Shown here in pieces: positions 49,801-57,534 of a stretch of 64,000 nucleotides of DNA. The position numbers were made by a program, and so were the translations under genes. Below the pieces are notes generated by a model that was not told where the DNA came from, made no database searches, and saw nothing but the letters and a program-made list of their open reading frames with translations. The stretch comes from UBA6165 sp044233745 (GTDB taxonomy: Bacteria > Bacteroidota > Bacteroidia > Flavobacteriales_D > Crocinitomicaceae): NCBI GenBank assembly GCA_044233745.1, contig JBIIJN010000002.1, positions 65,130 to 129,129 on the forward strand. The letters run 5' to 3'. Numbering within the stretch: position 1 is the first letter of the stretch; every line of letters starts with the position of its first letter.

Positions 49801-51887
49801 AATTTTATGGCGTTGTCCCATTCTTTGTTGTTGAAGGCCAAATCGGCTTTTTGAATTGCTGCGTCATAATCGGCTTTTTTCTTCGCTAGATTGGCTTGGT
49901 CCGCGATGTTTTTTTCTAAGGTGGCAATGCGGTTTTGTATGCCAGCATCTTTGATGAGGTCGTAGGCTTTTTTCAAATCGACCAAGGCGCCACTTAAATC
50001 ATTGTTGGCTTCTTTGGTTGTTGCAGCTGCTACCAAGTCGTCGAATTGCTTTTTCTTCGCCAAATCAGCCTCCATTTCTTTCATTTTGTTTTCAACGAAA
50101 GTGATTCTTTCTTGGGGTAATTTTTCCGCTGGCTTCAATTTTTTAGCCTGCTCGAAAAACGTTTTGGCTTCGAGATAAGCACCATTGTTTACAGCGTTTT
50201 CACCTTGCGACATGGCGTCTTTGTAAGCGTTTTCGGCAGCTTGAGCATCGGCCAAATCTTTTTCTTTCTTTTCTATTTCGGCTATTTTTGCCAACACGCC
50301 GGCATCATTGGGAATCAAGGCATTGGCTGCGTTGTATTTTTCTTTGGCCTCGGGTAGATTGTTGGCAAGAAGTGCTTTTTCACCGTCTTTTTTAAGCAAT
50401 TCAAACTGTTTCTTTTTTTCTTCTGCGCTGGCATTTTCGGCAAGTGCATTTTGTGATTCAGTAATTCTGGTTTGCGGGTGACTTTCTTCCGGTTTTAGTT
50501 TTGTGGCGATTTCATATTCTTTGATGGCCTCGGCATATTTTTTACCATCAAAAAAGGCATCTGCTTTTTGAATTGCGACTGCGTAGTCTTTGTCTAATTT
50601 CTCTTTATCTGCCTGTGCTTTAGCCAAATCGGCTTTTTCTTTCTTTTTCTGTTCGCAAAAATCGATACCTTCTTTGGGTTCTGTTCGTTCTTTGATGAGC
50701 AATTGGGCTTCTTTGTATTTTGAAATGGCTTCGTCATACTTTTCAGCATTTTGCAGTTCCAATGCAGCTGCCATGATGCCATCGAATTTAGCTAAATTGG
50801 CTGCGTTTTTTTCTTGATCGGCAATTTTCTTTTCGAGAATTAAAATTTGTGCGGGAGGCTCTTTTTCTAATGGTTTGATGGCTTTCGCTTCTTCGTATTT
50901 CGCTTTGGATTCCTTCCATTGCTCAGCATCGAAGAGTGCCTTGGCTTCTGCCATGGCTTTTTGATAATCTGCGTTTTTCTTTTCTTCGGCTTCCTGCTCG
51001 GCAATGGCTTTCTCAACATTTGCCAATAAATCCACAGCATCTTTGAACCCAGGTTTAAGTGCTAGAGCCTCTTCATACTTGGCTTTTGCCCCCTTTAAAT
51101 CTTTTTGGAGTTCTAATTTTTTTCCGTCATCAATAATTTTGAAAAGTGTTTCGTTGGCTTGTTTGTCGGCCAATTCTGCATCACGTTTCTTGCGAAATTC
51201 GGCATCGGCTTTATCCAATTTATTCAACGCCTCGGCATCGTCTAACTTGTTTTTCCCTGCAAAATCAACGGCATCTTCAAAAGCTTTAACGGCTTTTTCA
51301 AAATCGCCAGCAGTAAAGAATTGGTCACCTGCTTTTATTTTCTCTTGTAGTTTTTTCTGGTTTTCTTGGGCAATGGCGTCCTTGTTTTGGTCGGCAGCGG
51401 CTATTTTTGCTTTTGCATCATCGAGGGCTTTATTGCTTGCGGCTTCTTGTTTGGCGTCTTTGACCAGTTGACCTGCATTTTTATTGAAGGTAAAGGTTGT
51501 AATGGGTGTGTTACTCAATGCGGATAAATCAGCGCCAGGCACTTCAGCAACCATCACTAAATCCAAACTGGCGAAATCTTCTCCCGAGGATAAATCTTGT
51601 TCGCGTACATTGGTCAAATCGACAACAAAATAGCGCTTTGCAAAACCTGGTTTTGTGATTTCAATGGTGTGCCTCTTGCCATATTCAAGGTTCAATTTGT
51701 AGCGCCCACTGGTATTTGTGGTTACAGATTGTGCTGCCCCCCCTTTCGCTGTAACCACGATGCCGCTCTCTCGAGTACCATTTTCATTGTCGATGCCACC
51801 GCTGAATGTAAAGGTTTGTGCCATGCCTTGCGTTTGAAACAAGATGCCCACGAAAAGAAGCATCAATATGCGACACAAAATTGTCAT
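46800..51887 (-). CDS. Giant secreted protein with 16 TPR-like repeats (1695 aa)
   Basis: I start at MTILCRILMLLFVG (51887), a signal peptide ending GMAQ; longer starts to 52001 add a leader without family features. Mature order: a carboxypeptidase-regulatory-like beta domain (about 25-110), then about 16 TPR-like repeats of 50-60 residues (consensus Y..A...AD..F..K.Y..AI..Y..A..L.P.E..P...I). A linker and a helical/coiled-coil region (about 1060-1620) follow, then a short C-terminal beta segment with GVGNVYVRFSNKYGVTY. No catalytic motif is seen. It is probably a periplasmic scaffold. The family is unrecognised beyond TPR; the gene overlaps apbE by 32 nt. Confidence 0.9.
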   Translation of the reverse strand: MTILCRILMLLFVGILFQTQGMAQTFTFSGGIDNENGTRESGIVVTAKGGAAQSVTTNTSGRYKLNLEYGKRHTIEITKPGFAKRYFVVDLTNVREQDLSSGEDFASLDLVMVAEVPGADLSALSNTPITTFTFNKNAGQLVKDAKQEAASNKALDDAKAKIAAADQNKDAIAQENQKKLQEKIKAGDQFFTAGDFEKAVKAFEDAVDFAGKNKLDDAEALNKLDKADAEFRKKRDAELADKQANETLFKIIDDGKKLELQKDLKGAKAKYEEALALKPGFKDAVDLLANVEKAIAEQEAEEKKNADYQKAMAEAKALFDAEQWKESKAKYEEAKAIKPLEKEPPAQILILEKKIADQEKNAANLAKFDGIMAAALELQNAEKYDEAISKYKEAQLLIKERTEPKEGIDFCEQKKKEKADLAKAQADKEKLDKDYAVAIQKADAFFDGKKYAEAIKEYEIATKLKPEESHPQTRITESQNALAENASAEEKKKQFELLKKDGEKALLANNLPEAKEKYNAANALIPNDAGVLAKIAEIEKKEKDLADAQAAENAYKDAMSQGENAVNNGAYLEAKTFFEQAKKLKPAEKLPQERITFVENKMKEMEADLAKKKQFDDLVAAATTKEANNDLSGALVDLKKAYDLIKDAGIQNRIATLEKNIADQANLAKKKADYDAAIQKADLAFNNKEWDNAIKLYQEAKKVDASQNYPDQQIGLAQTELSKMQNAKQRKDSFDKMFADAEKLFAEKKYAEADLAYENALNYADEQADKDKTIKRRADIKDALDKIEGINRQKKAYDDAMLAAQNFEKANDLDGALTKYKEASDIDNTQALPKQKITELSQKIAERDKNNTQQIKFNEIIDKGNELFLQGKFIEAINKYKESEAIIPNSPITKQKIDEVNAKIKENEKIEQDLAYQKILTDGQNARDLKNYDLALKLYNQAALQRPEDPLPKTKINEINEEIERNKREEADEQTRKARYAKTLEEGYNFLKEDQLEKALASFNEAARLMPNEPEPKQKIEQITNLIATRDADADAQRNKLAEITRLTEAGDKAFNTAKYDEALQHYKDAIALKPGDEILGKKITLTEERIADMAKSEEERAWRTKLAAADKAFTERDYDLALGLYNEVLNLNPGNKRATEQIALIERIKTPSSESTELEDFGNPSYNSILEGEALMAQAERQREYNRLTALRNTMVDIEDNMDAQFNQEGLDVRGTYNTTRDMEREGEAFNQEKKEEQMRTENAVRTMVEDMTDAQLLENLLAYKDIIDVQFAIRNINEEYIDGVQGNYRIPNMNDEEIKQYLLNITQNTDGNSLGHLDLLLTNEAFIQGLYNLSLNDPDFSRLLVDLNVAFLTTLMLDLDNVSNDQLQSQQAYLDKVLESLNNYAEFINDETQQNYESAFDIHGQVVQIYESTNTRSEQDRQAHDEQRQELLELIKSVEALIVDQNNDAIDRKTEYQNTVADLQANHIDMQLAMLRLNYLKMHLNDQELKALMLYGTEEYDLWVNDIKNAYAELKELERKVQQANDQITEDKQTLAYRNTQDINQMIADKETAYSEDHDKQNQITSDVVQIERSTGDAYQEKLDEAKRKINENRVFLDQLERRELVFNDAAANALGQQFPEGVTEENFVNKDEDGLVVEVKTRRIVVINGVGNVYVRFSNKYGVTYTKNGVSITEYQWIKETQNAKLPKYKVN

Positions 51888-51988
51888 TGATTTGATTTTT
51901 CCTCCACTTTTCACATGCAAAGTGGCGAATATTTCAGATGTTTTTGATTGCGTATATATCTTCATTTTGTGTTCTGACGCTAAAGTGA

Positions 51989-51996
51989 CAAAAATA
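51989..51996 (-). promoter_or_regulatory. Candidate -7 element for the giant TPR gene
   Basis: Minus-strand TATTTTTG matches TAnnTTTG and lies about 100 nt upstream of ATG 51887. It falls inside the longer reading frame, which supports the shorter start. Confidence 0.4.
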
Positions 51997-52009
51997 AACA
52001 AAATACCAA

Positions 52010-52017
52010 TAGCTTTG
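52010..52017 (+). promoter_or_regulatory. -7 element 4 nt from the FAD oxidoreductase start codon
   Basis: TAGCTTTG is followed by CAGC and ATG 52022, the same 4-nt geometry as at rnpB, so a leaderless mRNA is predicted. Confidence 0.5.
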
Positions 52018-52021
52018 CAGC

Positions 52022-53173
52022 ATGTTGATGTATGATAAATTGAGTTATTGGGAAAAGGTTACGCATTTGGAAAACATTGATTATCTGGTGCTTGGCTCGG
52101 GTATTGTTGGTTTGAACACAGCTATTGCACTAAAACAGCGCCAAAAGCATGCCAAAGTTGTTGTGCTGGAACGGGGTTATTTGCCCTCGGGAGCGAGTAC
52201 AAAAAATGCGGGTTTCGCTTGTTTTGGCAGTCCCAGTGAATTACTGGTCGATATTGATTTGATGGGCGAAGAAAAAACCGCCGAGTTATTGAAATTGCGT
52301 TGGCTCGGACTTCAAAAATTACTTTCAAATCTTGGTGTGTCAAATCTTGATTTTGAAAAATGTGGTTCATACGATTTGTTTAGGAATTCTGAGATCGAAA
52401 GTTTCGAAAACGCTGTCGAGCAATTGCCTTATCTCAATGCTTTTATCGAAACGCATCTTGGTCTCAAAGAGTGCTATTCAATTTCAGAGAAGCCTCTGAA
52501 TCAAGGTATGCAAGATTTGTGTGGGAGTATTTTTAACCAACATGAGGGTTCAATTCACACGGGTAAAATGATGCTGCGTTTGTATCAATTGGCGCTAGAA
52601 TTCGGTGTCCAAGTTTTGCATGATTCGGATGTAAAAGGTTTTTGCGAAAAAGGAAATACCGTTGAAGTTGAAACGCAATGGGGGACGCTCACGGCCGCTC
52701 AACTTTTGATTTGCACCAACGGATTGTCTCAACGACTTTTGCCTGATTTGGATTTGAAACCTGCACGCGCACAAGTTTTGGTTACTTCTTCTATTCAAAA
52801 TCTCAGATTAAACAGCACCTATCATTACGATTCGGGATACTATTATTTTCGTGTTGTTGAAGGTAATCGTATTTTGATTGGTGGCGCCAGAAATCAAGAT
52901 TTTGAAGGTGAAACAACGGAATTGATTGAAACGTCAGAAAAAATCAAATCACACATTATCAACTTGTTGCGCGAAGTTATCATTCCCAATCAGCATTTTC
53001 AAATCGACTATGAATGGGCTGGAATTATGGGCGTTGGTTCTGAGAAAATGCCTTTAATAGGTAGTCATTCATCGAGAATTCATTATGCAGTGCGCATGGG
53101 AGGAATGGGCGTTGCTATGGGCAGTGAGATTGGGGTGCGTTTGGCAGAATGGGTATTTTCAAAAAAATGTTAG
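52022..53173 (+). CDS. FAD-dependent oxidoreductase (DAO / glycine-oxidase-like)
   Basis: The 383-aa protein has the Rossmann FAD motif DYLVLGSGIVGLNTAIAL and the ERGYLPSGASTKNAGFACFG segment typical of D-amino-acid oxidase-like enzymes. C-terminally it has YEWAGIMGVGSEKMPLIG and a second glycine-rich stretch, RMGGMGVAMGSEIG. The amine substrate cannot be named. ATG 52022 fits the 4-nt promoter spacing; a second ATG at 52028 is possible. Divergent from the giant TPR gene, convergent with nth. Confidence 0.9.
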   Translation: MLMYDKLSYWEKVTHLENIDYLVLGSGIVGLNTAIALKQRQKHAKVVVLERGYLPSGASTKNAGFACFGSPSELLVDIDLMGEEKTAELLKLRWLGLQKLLSNLGVSNLDFEKCGSYDLFRNSEIESFENAVEQLPYLNAFIETHLGLKECYSISEKPLNQGMQDLCGSIFNQHEGSIHTGKMMLRLYQLALEFGVQVLHDSDVKGFCEKGNTVEVETQWGTLTAAQLLICTNGLSQRLLPDLDLKPARAQVLVTSSIQNLRLNSTYHYDSGYYYFRVVEGNRILIGGARNQDFEGETTELIETSEKIKSHIINLLREVIIPNQHFQIDYEWAGIMGVGSEKMPLIGSHSSRIHYAVRMGGMGVAMGSEIGVRLAEWVFSKKC

Positions 53174-53184
53174 ATTTGACTAGT

Positions 53185-53838
53185 TTAAACAATTCCAAAA
53201 CAATCCTTCAACACTTTTTTACTTCCCAACTTCATGGTTATAAAGTCCTTATCGGCTTTGGGTGAGCGGGCAGGGGAGTATTCTCTGCCATAAAAAATGA
53301 TTTGTAGATGCAGTTTGTTCCAAAGTTTTCTTGGGAAAATTGCTTTGGCGTCTTTTTCGGTTTGCTCCACATTTTTTCCATTGGTCATTCCCCAACGTGT
53401 CAAGAGTCGGTGAATGTGGGTATCCACTGGAAATGCGGGAACGCCGAAAGCTTGTGCCATCACAACAGATGCTGTTTTGTGTCCAACACCAGGCAATTCC
53501 TCCAAATCTTCAAAACTGGCTGGCACATGACCTTGGTGTTTGTTCAGCAAAATGTGTGATAGGTCGTAAATGGCTTGCGATTTTCTCGGTGAAAGTCCGC
53601 AAGGCTTGATGATTTCTCTGATGGTTGGCACATCCAACAAAATCATGTCTTGTGGGGTTTTGGCCATAGCGAAAAGTTTGGGTGTGATTTTATTGACGCG
53701 TTCATCTGTACATTGTGCAGATAACAGAACGGCAATTAATAAGGTATAAGCATCGGTATGGTCGAGTGGAACTGGTGTTTCTGGATAGAGCTTTTCCAGT
53801 TCTTCTATGATGTATTGTGCCTTCTCTTTTTTTGTCAT
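53185..53838 (-). CDS. nth: Endonuclease III-like DNA glycosylase lacking the Fe-S ligands
   Basis: Base-excision repair glycosylase/AP lyase for oxidised pyrimidines. The 217-aa protein has the helix-hairpin-helix LPGVGHKTA with the catalytic Lys, and PVDTHIHRLLTRWG with the catalytic Asp. The C-terminus, where E. coli Nth has a CX6CX2CX5C [4Fe-4S] loop, reads GREYSPARSPKADKDFITMKLG and has no such Cys set, so the cluster is absent. It overlaps the upstream TPR gene by 4 nt and ends the operon. Confidence 0.93.
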   Translation of the reverse strand: MTKKEKAQYIIEELEKLYPETPVPLDHTDAYTLLIAVLLSAQCTDERVNKITPKLFAMAKTPQDMILLDVPTIREIIKPCGLSPRKSQAIYDLSHILLNKHQGHVPASFEDLEELPGVGHKTASVVMAQAFGVPAFPVDTHIHRLLTRWGMTNGKNVEQTEKDAKAIFPRKLWNKLHLQIIFYGREYSPARSPKADKDFITMKLGSKKVLKDCFGIV

Positions 53839-54464
53839 GATTTCAGCTTAAAACCGTTAAAAACAAACTGAACAAACTCTTTGAAAACACTTTTTTTGGT
53901 GAATACATTTTTCGCTACGCTGATTGTGTTTTCTGGTTTTGGTGGATGAGGTTTTATCTCTGGTTTTTCAATTTGACTGATTGATTCAAGCGATTTTTCA
54001 TTTGTATTGTTTTCTTCTTCTTTTGGAATCCTATTCTGCCAATCTGGATTTTGTTTCAAGAGCTCATCGGCCTGCTGAAAATGCCTTTGTGCTTTTTTCA
54101 TATTCCCTTGTTTCTCAATGAGTAAACCCAAGTTGTTGTGCGCAATGAGGTCTTCGGGATCCAATGCCAGACATTTTTCATAGTCTTCAATGGCACCTGC
54201 AACATCCCCAAAAAAGTCTTTTACATAAGCACGACTGCTGTAGCGAAATGGGTTTTCTGGCTGCAAATAAACGGCCAAATCCAAATCTTCGAAGGCTTCT
54301 TCTTTGCGTTTTAAATACATAAAAATTGTTGCCCGTTCAGCCAGTAAAACAGGGTGAGATTTGTTTTCATTCAAAGCAAAATTGATGCGTTCCAAGGCCG
54401 AAACAAATTCGCCTTTTTTGAGTGCTTCTACTGATTTTTCGTGGTTTTGATTCAAAAATTCCAT
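53835..54464 (-). CDS. TPR-repeat protein
   Basis: The 209-aa protein has three to four tetratricopeptide repeats over residues about 8-140 (ALKKGEFVSALERINFAL, AYVKDFFGDVAGAIEDYEKCLALDPED, NLGLLIEKQGNMKKAQRHFQQA). A Pro/Glu-rich linker and a short C-terminal helix (FKEFVQFVFNGFKLKS) follow. There is no signal peptide. It is probably a cytosolic adaptor; the partner is unknown. It sits one base after yqgE and overlaps nth by 4 nt, so it is part of the four-gene minus-strand operon. Confidence 0.85.
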   Translation of the reverse strand: MEFLNQNHEKSVEALKKGEFVSALERINFALNENKSHPVLLAERATIFMYLKRKEEAFEDLDLAVYLQPENPFRYSSRAYVKDFFGDVAGAIEDYEKCLALDPEDLIAHNNLGLLIEKQGNMKKAQRHFQQADELLKQNPDWQNRIPKEEENNTNEKSLESISQIEKPEIKPHPPKPENTISVAKNVFTKKSVFKEFVQFVFNGFKLKS

Positions 54465-54465
54465 A

Positions 54466-55050
54466 TCAATTCATTCTGGGGTCTAGTGGAAATTTTGACA
54501 TGAGCTTATACACCCCGCCTTGCGATTGCATCAGGTCTTTCCAAATTTCTTCTCGTGTTATATCCATGATGTACGACGACTCTGGAGCGGGAACAACCAA
54601 CCACGATTTGTCTTCGAGTTCATCGTGAAGCTGTCCGGCGGTCCAACCAGAATATCCAAGAAAAAACCGAACATGGTCCATGATTTCGGAGTTCACCTGA
54701 AGCATATTGAGCACCAATTCGAAGTCGCCGCCCAAATACATGTTTTCGAGTATATGCTGGCCTCCAATTTGTTCGTTGTCTAAAGTATGGATGAAGTATA
54801 AATGTTCAGGTTTCACGGGGCCACCAATGGATATTTTTATTGGAATATCTGGAAATTTCGGATTGATGTCCATAAAAGACAAATCTGTATAATTGTTGAG
54901 CACAAATCCAAAACTGCCTTCCGGACCGTGTTCACAGAGCAAAACCACCGAACGTGTAAAAAAATCATCGACCAAAAATGGTTCGGAGAGCAAAATTTTG
55001 CCTCGCGATGGTTTGAGTTTGTTTTTTATTGAGATGTCTAAATTGCTCAT
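54466..55050 (-). CDS. yqgE: YqgE/AlgH family protein (UPF0301)
   Basis: The 194-aa protein matches the family from GKILLSEPFLVDDFFTRSVVLLCEHGPEGSFGFVLN through ISIGGPVKPEHLYFIHTL to RFFLGYSGWTAGQLHDEL. These blocks are diagnostic, but the molecular function is not established. The ATG overlaps the stop of the TrmH-like gene (ATGA), and the next gene begins one base after its stop. Confidence 0.94.
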   Translation of the reverse strand: MSNLDISIKNKLKPSRGKILLSEPFLVDDFFTRSVVLLCEHGPEGSFGFVLNNYTDLSFMDINPKFPDIPIKISIGGPVKPEHLYFIHTLDNEQIGGQHILENMYLGGDFELVLNMLQVNSEIMDHVRFFLGYSGWTAGQLHDELEDKSWLVVPAPESSYIMDITREEIWKDLMQSQGGVYKLMSKFPLDPRMN

Positions 55051-55520
55051 GGGTCTATATCGGGTAAGTCAGTTTTCATTTTGGTAATTCTATCATAGGC
55101 AACAATGCTTCCTGCAACAGCCACATTCAGTGAGTGATTACCACGCAATTTCACCAAAAAATGGCAGGCATCAATAGCCTCTCGTGTCAAACCGTTGTCT
55201 TCGGCACCAAGTAGGTAAATCGCTCGCTTCGGATGCTGAAAGGTACTAATTTCTTCTGCTTTATCGTCTATTTCTACGCCTACTAAACGACAATCATAGG
55301 GAATATGTTTTAAAAAATCTTCAAAAGTTTCAAAATGAAAAAGCGGAATACGTGCCCAGGTATGCAACACATCGGATGACTGCTTTTTGTAGTTCTTCCC
55401 GATGGTGAAAATATACTTAGCACCCAGCAAATAAGCCGTTCTCCACAAACTACCGATGTTGTGATCGCGCTTATGTCTGTAAATTCCGATGGCGTAAAAG
55501 CCGGTTTCTTTGAGTTTCAT
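55047..55520 (-). CDS. TrmH/SpoU-family RNA methyltransferase
   Basis: The 157-aa protein is a single SPOUT (knotted) domain without the extra N-terminal substrate domain. It shows the three family motifs: DHNIGSLWRTAYLLGA (motif 1), YLLGAEDNGL (motif 2) and LRGNHSLNVAVAGSIVAYD (motif 3). Ribose 2'-O methylation of rRNA or tRNA is expected; the target is unknown. First gene of the trmH-like/yqgE/TPR/nth operon. A minus-strand TAAATTTG (55589-55596) could be its -7 element. Confidence 0.9.
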   Translation of the reverse strand: MKLKETGFYAIGIYRHKRDHNIGSLWRTAYLLGAKYIFTIGKNYKKQSSDVLHTWARIPLFHFETFEDFLKHIPYDCRLVGVEIDDKAEEISTFQHPKRAIYLLGAEDNGLTREAIDACHFLVKLRGNHSLNVAVAGSIVAYDRITKMKTDLPDIDP

Positions 55521-55527
55521 TTTTTGG

Positions 55528-55576
55528 GCTTCTGGCTTCTGGCTGCTAGTTGCCAGTCGCTAGTCGCCAGCAGCCA
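55528..55576. repeat. Intergenic GGCTGCTAG/GTCGCTAGTCGCCAG short repeats
   Basis: Degenerate 7-8-nt units (CTTCTGG, CTTCTGG, CTGCTAG, TTGCCAGT, CGCTAGT, CGCCAGC) fill the gap between the divergent TrmH-like and O-methyltransferase genes. They resemble the repeats at 21908-21939. Confidence 0.6.
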
Positions 55577-55597
55577 AAGTTCAATCGCCAAATTTAC

Positions 55598-55605
55598 TAC
55601 CTTCG
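55598..55605 (+). promoter_or_regulatory. Candidate -7 element for the O-methyltransferase gene
   Basis: TACCTTCG, identical to the DUF2797 element, ends 20 nt before ATG 55626. Confidence 0.45.
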
Positions 55606-55625
55606 CCACACAATAACAAGCAGAC

Positions 55626-56267
55626 ATGGACTTTATTCAGGCAGCAATCGAACAATACGCCAATCGGCATACAGAGACAGAATCAGATTTTTTAAACAAG
55701 CTCAACCGCGACACGCATTTGAAGGTGCTACAACCCCGTATGTTGAGCGGACATTTTCAAGGTCGATTGTTGAGTTTGCTCAGTCATTTGGTCCAACCCA
55801 AGCGCATTTTGGAAATCGGGACATACACAGGCTATTCGGCACTTTCAATGGCCGAGGGCTTGGTTGAAGATGGCAAACTGATTACCATTGATTGCAACGA
55901 AGATTTGGAGCATTTCATTCATGAAGCCTTGAAAAGCAGTGATTTGGGTGCTAAAATAGAATTCAAACTCGGCGATGCGCTGGATATTATTCCACAATTG
56001 AATGAAACTTTCGATTTGGTCTTCATCGATGCCGATAAATCCAATTACATCAATTATTACGAATTGATTTTACCCAAAGTGCGACCCGGTGGATTGATTA
56101 TCGCCGACAATGTGCTTTGGAGCGGAAAAGTTTTGGATTTGGAAAACAACCAAGATTTAGACACGCAAGTTATTCATCAGTTCAACGAATTGGTTCAAGG
56201 AGATGACAGGGTTCAAAATGTTTTACTGCCCATTCGAGATGGATTGATGGTGTTGCGGAAACTTTAA
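55626..56267 (+). CDS. Class I SAM-dependent O-methyltransferase (COMT-like)
   Basis: The 213-aa protein matches the CCoAOMT/COMT-like family (PF01596 type): ILEIGTYTGYSALSMAEGL for SAM binding, then DLVFIDADKSNYINYYELILPKVRPGGLIIADNVLWSGKV with the metal-binding Asp and Asn. Such enzymes methylate catechol-like or other small hydroxylated substrates; the substrate here is unknown. It converges with the DoxX gene, with one base between stops. Confidence 0.92.
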   Translation: MDFIQAAIEQYANRHTETESDFLNKLNRDTHLKVLQPRMLSGHFQGRLLSLLSHLVQPKRILEIGTYTGYSALSMAEGLVEDGKLITIDCNEDLEHFIHEALKSSDLGAKIEFKLGDALDIIPQLNETFDLVFIDADKSNYINYYELILPKVRPGGLIIADNVLWSGKVLDLENNQDLDTQVIHQFNELVQGDDRVQNVLLPIRDGLMVLRKL

Positions 56268-56268
56268 A

Positions 56269-57447
56269 TCACAACGTTTCTTTATCCAGTGCTTTTTTTA
56301 GTTTTTCTGGCGTAAATGCATTCTCATTTATGCCGTCCATGAAAATCACCTCGTTACCGTTCCAAAGGTAAAGCACGCCTGGTGTGTCTCTTTTCATTCC
56401 AATAACAGTCCAGAAAGTTCCTACGTCCAATACGGTATGTGTGATTTTTTTTCCTGCCTTTTCGAAGAATTCAGGTATCTTTTCTGGTTCTTCATTCATG
56501 AAAATGATAAACATTTTTGGGAAATCTTTGTCCTTTTTCGACATTTCAACCATTTGCTTGGCTGCCTCCTGACAATGTTCACAGCCGGGCGCGAAAAATA
56601 AAAGCAATTTTTTACCGTCATCTATACCGGGGGCGTATTTTGCAAATCCCGAAACCGCTTTTTTAGGTTCATACGCAGGTTTCACAGGCTCTGGATTTTC
56701 ATTGCTGGTATTGGTGCCATTATTGGGTGTTTCACCATTGGTGTTCGGCACTTCTGTCGGATCATCAAGTGTTACAATATCATCATTACCTGGTTCAACA
56801 ATAACAATTGGAATATCTGAAGCTGCTGCATGTTGAATAGGCGCAATGACGAACATAAATAATATAGAGGCCAAAGCGATGGAAAGCGCAACGAAGAAGT
56901 TGTGGCGCACGCGAATTTGCTCTTCTCTAATCCAAAACCACAACCAGCCTATCAAGCCAAGGATGAGTATGTTTTTAATAAATGCCTCGGTCGGAGTCAT
57001 AGGCAACAAATCACCAAAACAACCACAGTTTCCACCAATGCCCGCCATCATTGAATACGCCAAATGCACATTGAACACCACTAACAACAGTGCGCTCAGC
57101 GGTAAAATCAACTTTCTTAGATAATGGACTTGCAAAAAGCCAAGACCAAGGGCTATTTCGGCGCCGATGATGAATCGAGAAAAATAGGGTGCAATTTCTG
57201 GAGAAAATCCGATTTGCAACAATTGTTTTTGCTCGAAAGTGGTGATAGCGCCGTAAACACTCATTCCATATAATTTTGCATAAGCTGAAAAAAGAAAAAT
57301 AGCAGCCAAAAATGAGCGCAAAAATAGAGCACTAATGCTTTTTTTATTCAATTCTTCTTTGTGAACAAATTTAGCAAGTGCCAATAGTATTAAACCCAGT
57401 AGGGCAGCGATGCCCAACATTTTTAACGTAGCGATAAGAATGTCCAT
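56269..57447 (-). CDS. DoxX/MauE-like membrane domain fused to a thioredoxin-like domain
   Basis: The 392-aa protein has about five N-terminal transmembrane helices (5-200) with the MauE/DoxX-type motif IGGNCGCFGDLLPM. A Pro/Asn/Thr-rich periplasmic linker spans about 225-265. The C-terminal thioredoxin-like domain has a redox motif in FFAPGCEHCQEAAKQM (CEHC) and a cis-Pro-like region near VIGMKRDTPGVLYL. The fusion suggests membrane-to-periplasm thiol or disulfide transfer. It resembles the BT_3928-type proteins of Bacteroidota. A TAAATTTG element lies 18 nt upstream. Confidence 0.88.
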   Translation of the reverse strand: MDILIATLKMLGIAALLGLILLALAKFVHKEELNKKSISALFLRSFLAAIFLFSAYAKLYGMSVYGAITTFEQKQLLQIGFSPEIAPYFSRFIIGAEIALGLGFLQVHYLRKLILPLSALLLVVFNVHLAYSMMAGIGGNCGCFGDLLPMTPTEAFIKNILILGLIGWLWFWIREEQIRVRHNFFVALSIALASILFMFVIAPIQHAAASDIPIVIVEPGNDDIVTLDDPTEVPNTNGETPNNGTNTSNENPEPVKPAYEPKKAVSGFAKYAPGIDDGKKLLLFFAPGCEHCQEAAKQMVEMSKKDKDFPKMFIIFMNEEPEKIPEFFEKAGKKITHTVLDVGTFWTVIGMKRDTPGVLYLWNGNEVIFMDGINENAFTPEKLKKALDKETL

Positions 57448-57465
57448 GACTTGTTATTTTTTCTG

Positions 57466-57473
57466 CAAATTTA
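57466..57473 (-). promoter_or_regulatory. Candidate -7 element for the DoxX-thioredoxin gene
   Basis: Minus-strand TAAATTTG, exact TAnnTTTG, ends 18 nt before the start codon. Confidence 0.45.
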
Positions 57474-57534
57474 TAATAGTTGAAAGTTGGCCATAAAAAT
57501 TAACCAATGAATAACAAGAAATACGTGATGATGT

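Noticed and set aside
51004..51471. A 155-codon plus-strand frame antisense to the giant TPR gene
   Set aside because: Low-complexity Ser/Ala/Phe composition produced by the Lys/Ala/Glu codons of the real gene.
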